From contig JAFTMP010000116.1 in assembly GCA_017452335.1 (NCBI GenBank), forward strand, positions 1 to 8,129: 8,129 nucleotides of DNA, in the 5' to 3' direction. The notes under the pieces were generated by a model, which did no database searches, had not been told where the DNA came from, and was given only the letters and a program-made list of their open reading frames with translations. This stretch comes from Clostridia bacterium. GTDB lineage: Bacteria > Bacillota > Clostridia > Oscillospirales > CAG-272. A program made the translations under genes and the position numbers. Shown here piece after piece: positions 6,010 to 8,129 of the stretch (within the stretch, counting starts at the first letter, position 1; each line of letters begins with the position of its first letter).

Positions 6010-7272
6010 TTAAAGCACCTCCCCGGGGCCTGCAATTTTGCCCATGATCGCGCTTGCCGCCGCCACTGCGGGGCTTGCCAAATATACCTCGGACGTGGGG
6101 TGACCCATACGTCCTACAAAGTTACGGTTGGTGGTGGCAACAGCTCTCTCGCCTGCGGCAAGAATGCCCATGTGTCCGCCAAGGCAGGGCCCGCAGGTGG
6201 GGGTGGAAACCACGCATCCCGCCTCAATGAAGATCTTCACGATGCCACTTTCAATGGCTTTCAAATAAATATCCTGGGTTGCGGGAATGATGATGGCGCG
6301 CACGTTCTTTGCCACCTTCTTGCCCTTCAGGATCATTGCCGCTTCATAAAGATCCTTATAATGACCGTTGGTGCAGGAGCCGATAACCACCTGGTCGATC
6401 TTCACCTCGCCCACCTCGTCAATGGTCTTGGTGTTTTCGGGCAGATGAGGGAATGCAACAGTGGACTTCACGGTAGAAAGATCAATTTCAATGGTCTTTT
6501 CGTATACCGCATCCTCGTCTGCCTCATAGATGGCAGGGGTTCTGTCACTGCGTCCCTTCACGTAATTCAGCGTTTCCTCGTCCACGGGGAAAATGCCGTT
6601 TTTCGCACCTGCCTCAATTGCCATGTTGGCAATGGTAAGTCTGTCATAAATGGAAAGGGATGCCACGCCGGGACCCGCAAATTCCATAGACTTGTAAAGC
6701 GCGCCGTCCACACCGATCATGCCGATGATGTGTAAGATCACGTCCTTGCCCGAAACGTATTCGGGCAGTGTGCCTGTTAAGTAGAAGCGAATGGCAGAGG
6801 GCACCTTAAACCAAGCTTTACCCGTTGCCATACCGCACGCCATGTCGGTAGAACCGACACCGGTGGAGAAGGCGCCCAGTGCGCCGTAAGTACAGGTATG
6901 AGAGTCTGCACCGATCACCGCATCACCGGGGATCACCAATCCCTTTTCGGGAAGCAGTGCGTGCTCAATACCCATTTGACCCACATCATAAAAATGGGTC
7001 ACTTCCTTTTCGGCACAGAATTCTCTGCACATTTTGCACTGTGCCGCCGCCTTGATATCCTTGTTGGGGGCGAAATGGTCCATGACCATTGTCACCTTTT
7101 CTTTATCGTATACGCCCTGCTTGCCCATGTTGTGAAATTCACGAATAGCAACAGGCGAGGTGATGTCATTTCCAAGCACTCTGTCAAGATCCACCAAAAT
7201 CAGTTGTCCCGCTTCCACCTTTTCAAGGCCTGCGTGGGCAGCTAAGATCTTTTGCGTCATGGTCATTCCCAT
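6010..7272 (-). CDS. leuC: 3-isopropylmalate dehydratase large subunit
   Basis: Catalytic, [4Fe-4S]-containing subunit of isopropylmalate isomerase, an aconitase-superfamily enzyme of leucine synthesis. The 420 residues match the short bacterial/archaeal LeuC type (E. coli is about 466). Cluster ligands are C300 (GSCTNG) and C360 and C363 (PTCGPC). Other family blocks are VMDHFAPNKD (63-72), GADSHTCTYGALGAFSTGVGS (121-141) and NRNFVGRMGHP (382-392). This form resembles archaeal homoaconitase/IPMI proteins, but the leuB and leuD neighbours support isopropylmalate as substrate. The ATG at 7272 is preferred over Met codons at residues 3 and 5 because AGAGGA (7280-7285) lies 7 nt before it. That site sits inside the end of ilvD, 4 bp upstream of leuC. 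Confidence 0.96.
   Translation of the reverse strand: MGMTMTQKILAAHAGLEKVEAGQLILVDLDRVLGNDITSPVAIREFHNMGKQGVYDKEKVTMVMDHFAPNKDIKAAAQCKMCREFCAEKEVTHFYDVGQMGIEHALLPEKGLVIPGDAVIGADSHTCTYGALGAFSTGVGSTDMACGMATGKAWFKVPSAIRFYLTGTLPEYVSGKDVILHIIGMIGVDGALYKSMEFAGPGVASLSIYDRLTIANMAIEAGAKNGIFPVDEETLNYVKGRSDRTPAIYEADEDAVYEKTIEIDLSTVKSTVAFPHLPENTKTIDEVGEVKIDQVVIGSCTNGHYKDLYEAAMILKGKKVAKNVRAIIIPATQDIYLKAIESGIVKIFIEAGCVVSTPTCGPCLGGHMGILAAGERAVATTNRNFVGRMGHPTSEVYLASPAVAAASAIMGKIAGPGEVL
6016..6022 (-). promoter_or_regulatory. Ribosome binding site that fixes the leuD start
   Basis: GGAGGTG on the - strand, 7 nt before the ATG at 6008 and inside the last codons of leuC. It decides for the 164-residue LeuD over a nine-residue longer reading. 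Confidence 0.85.
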
Positions 7273-7276
7273 GGTC

Positions 7277-8129
7277 TTATCCTCTCTTTACAACTTTGTT
7301 GATCACGGCGCCCTTGTCTGCGGAGGAGACCTGCTCGGAATAGCGTCTGAGCGCACCGTAAATATTTTCTTTTTTGAGAATGGGCATTTCTTCCCTTCTC
7401 TTTGCCAGCTCCTCGTCGGACACCAGCAGCTTAATGGAGTAGGAAGGAATGTCAATGGCAATCCTGTCGCCGTCTTTCACGTAAGCAATAATGCCTCCTG
7501 CCGCCGCCTCGGGAGAAACGTGGCCAATGGATGCGCCTCTTGTGGCACCCGAGAAGCGTCCGTCTGTGATCAGCGCAACCGACTTATCAAGACCCATACC
7601 TGCAATGGCAGAGGTGGGCGAGAGCATTTCTCTCATACCGGGACCGCCTGCAGGACCCTCGTAGCGGATGACCACCACATCTCCTGCTTCGATCTTACCG
7701 CCGTAAATTGCGGCAATTGCCTCTTCTTCGCTGTTATATACCTTAGCAGGTCCTTCATGGCAAAGCATTTCTTGCGCCACTGCACTGCGCTTCACCACGC
7801 ATCCGTTGGGTGCAAGGTTGCCTCTCAGCACCGCAATACCGCCTGTTCTGCTGTAGGGGTTGGAGAGGGGTCTGATGACCGTCTCATCCAAGTTCAGTGC
7901 TCTTTCGATGTTCTCGTGCATGCTCTTGCCTGTGCAGGTCATGACCGAGGTATCAATAAGTCCCGCTTCCTCAAGCTGGCGAAGCACTGCGTACACACCG
8001 CCTGCTTCGTTGAGATCCTCCATATAGGTGGGTCCTGCGGGGGCAAGATGGCAGAGGTTGGGGGTCTTTTCGCTGATCTCATTGACCATGTCGAGATCAA
8101 AGTCAATGCCGCACTCGTTGGCAATGGCA
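7277..8129 (-). CDS. ilvD: Dihydroxy-acid dehydratase, C-terminal half (5' end beyond the window)
   Basis: An Fe-S, Mg-dependent dehydratase (EC 4.2.1.9). It converts 2,3-dihydroxyisovalerate and 2,3-dihydroxy-3-methylvalerate to the oxoacid precursors of valine (and leucine) and isoleucine. The visible 283 residues are about half of the usual 550-560. The frame stays open from the window edge, beginning with AIANECGIDFDLD, then MVNEISEKTPNLCHLAPAGP, a conserved internal IlvD block; the Met at 8089 is therefore internal and not the start. Numbering from the edge, IRYEGPAGGPGMREM is about 154-168, and GRFSGATRG about 190-198 with the likely catalytic base S193. Most of the cluster-binding cysteines known in the family lie in the missing N-terminal half. 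The gene ends 4 bp before leuC. Any leader control of the operon would lie upstream, outside the window. Confidence 0.96.
   Translation of the reverse strand, partial: AIANECGIDFDLDMVNEISEKTPNLCHLAPAGPTYMEDLNEAGGVYAVLRQLEEAGLIDTSVMTCTGKSMHENIERALNLDETVIRPLSNPYSRTGGIAVLRGNLAPNGCVVKRSAVAQEMLCHEGPAKVYNSEEEAIAAIYGGKIEAGDVVVIRYEGPAGGPGMREMLSPTSAIAGMGLDKSVALITDGRFSGATRGASIGHVSPEAAAGGIIAYVKDGDRIAIDIPSYSIKLLVSDEELAKRREEMPILKKENIYGALRRYSEQVSSADKGAVINKVVKRG

Noticed and set aside
6009..6035. N-terminal extension of LeuD by nine residues
   Set aside because: The strong GGAGGTG site is positioned for the ATG at 6008, and family members start at the MEYTGKVIKYGDN-like sequence; the extension lies within leuC.
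7277..8089. Treating ilvD as a complete gene starting at the Met at 8089
   Set aside because: The frame stays open to the window edge, and the residues before this Met (ANECGIDFDLD) are conserved IlvD sequence, so the Met is internal.

Overview
The window looks like a chromosomal segment of an endospore-forming member of the Firmicutes, probably class Clostridia. The reasons are a SpoIVB-type sporulation serine peptidase, strong purine-rich ribosome binding sites in front of nearly every gene, a consensus sigma-A promoter, a TTG start, and Clostridia-like branched-chain amino acid (BCAA) proteins. Species cannot be assigned from sequence alone.

Layout. (1) Positions 26-1063, + strand: spoIVB, closed by a strong intrinsic terminator (1071-1115). 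(2) Positions 1163-1459, - strand: a small XRE-family DNA-binding regulator converging on spoIVB. It has its own near-consensus promoter (1503-1531) and an adjacent palindrome (1535-1550). (3) Positions 1591-8129, - strand: a tightly packed BCAA biosynthesis operon, in transcription order ilvD (5' end outside the window), leuC, leuD, leuB, ilvA, ridA, ilvE. Most junctions are 1-15 bp, ilvA-ridA is 50 bp, and one 129-bp hairpin-rich gap separates leuD from leuB.

How the genes fit together. IlvA converts threonine to 2-oxobutyrate, the entry to isoleucine. IlvD makes the 2-oxoacids 2-oxoisovalerate and 3-methyl-2-oxopentanoate. LeuCD and LeuB take isopropylmalate to the leucine oxoacid precursor. 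IlvE transaminates all three oxoacids. RidA hydrolyses the reactive enamine/imine released by IlvA, which can otherwise damage PLP enzymes such as IlvE; its gene lies exactly between those two. LeuA, the acetohydroxyacid synthase and IlvC are not in the window and must be encoded elsewhere, perhaps upstream of ilvD.

I see no convincing undescribed system, mobile element, CRISPR array, tRNA or rRNA. The points most worth following are the structured leuD-leuB gap, the small regulator at the tail of the BCAA operon with its palindrome, and the absence of spo0A from its usual place after spoIVB.
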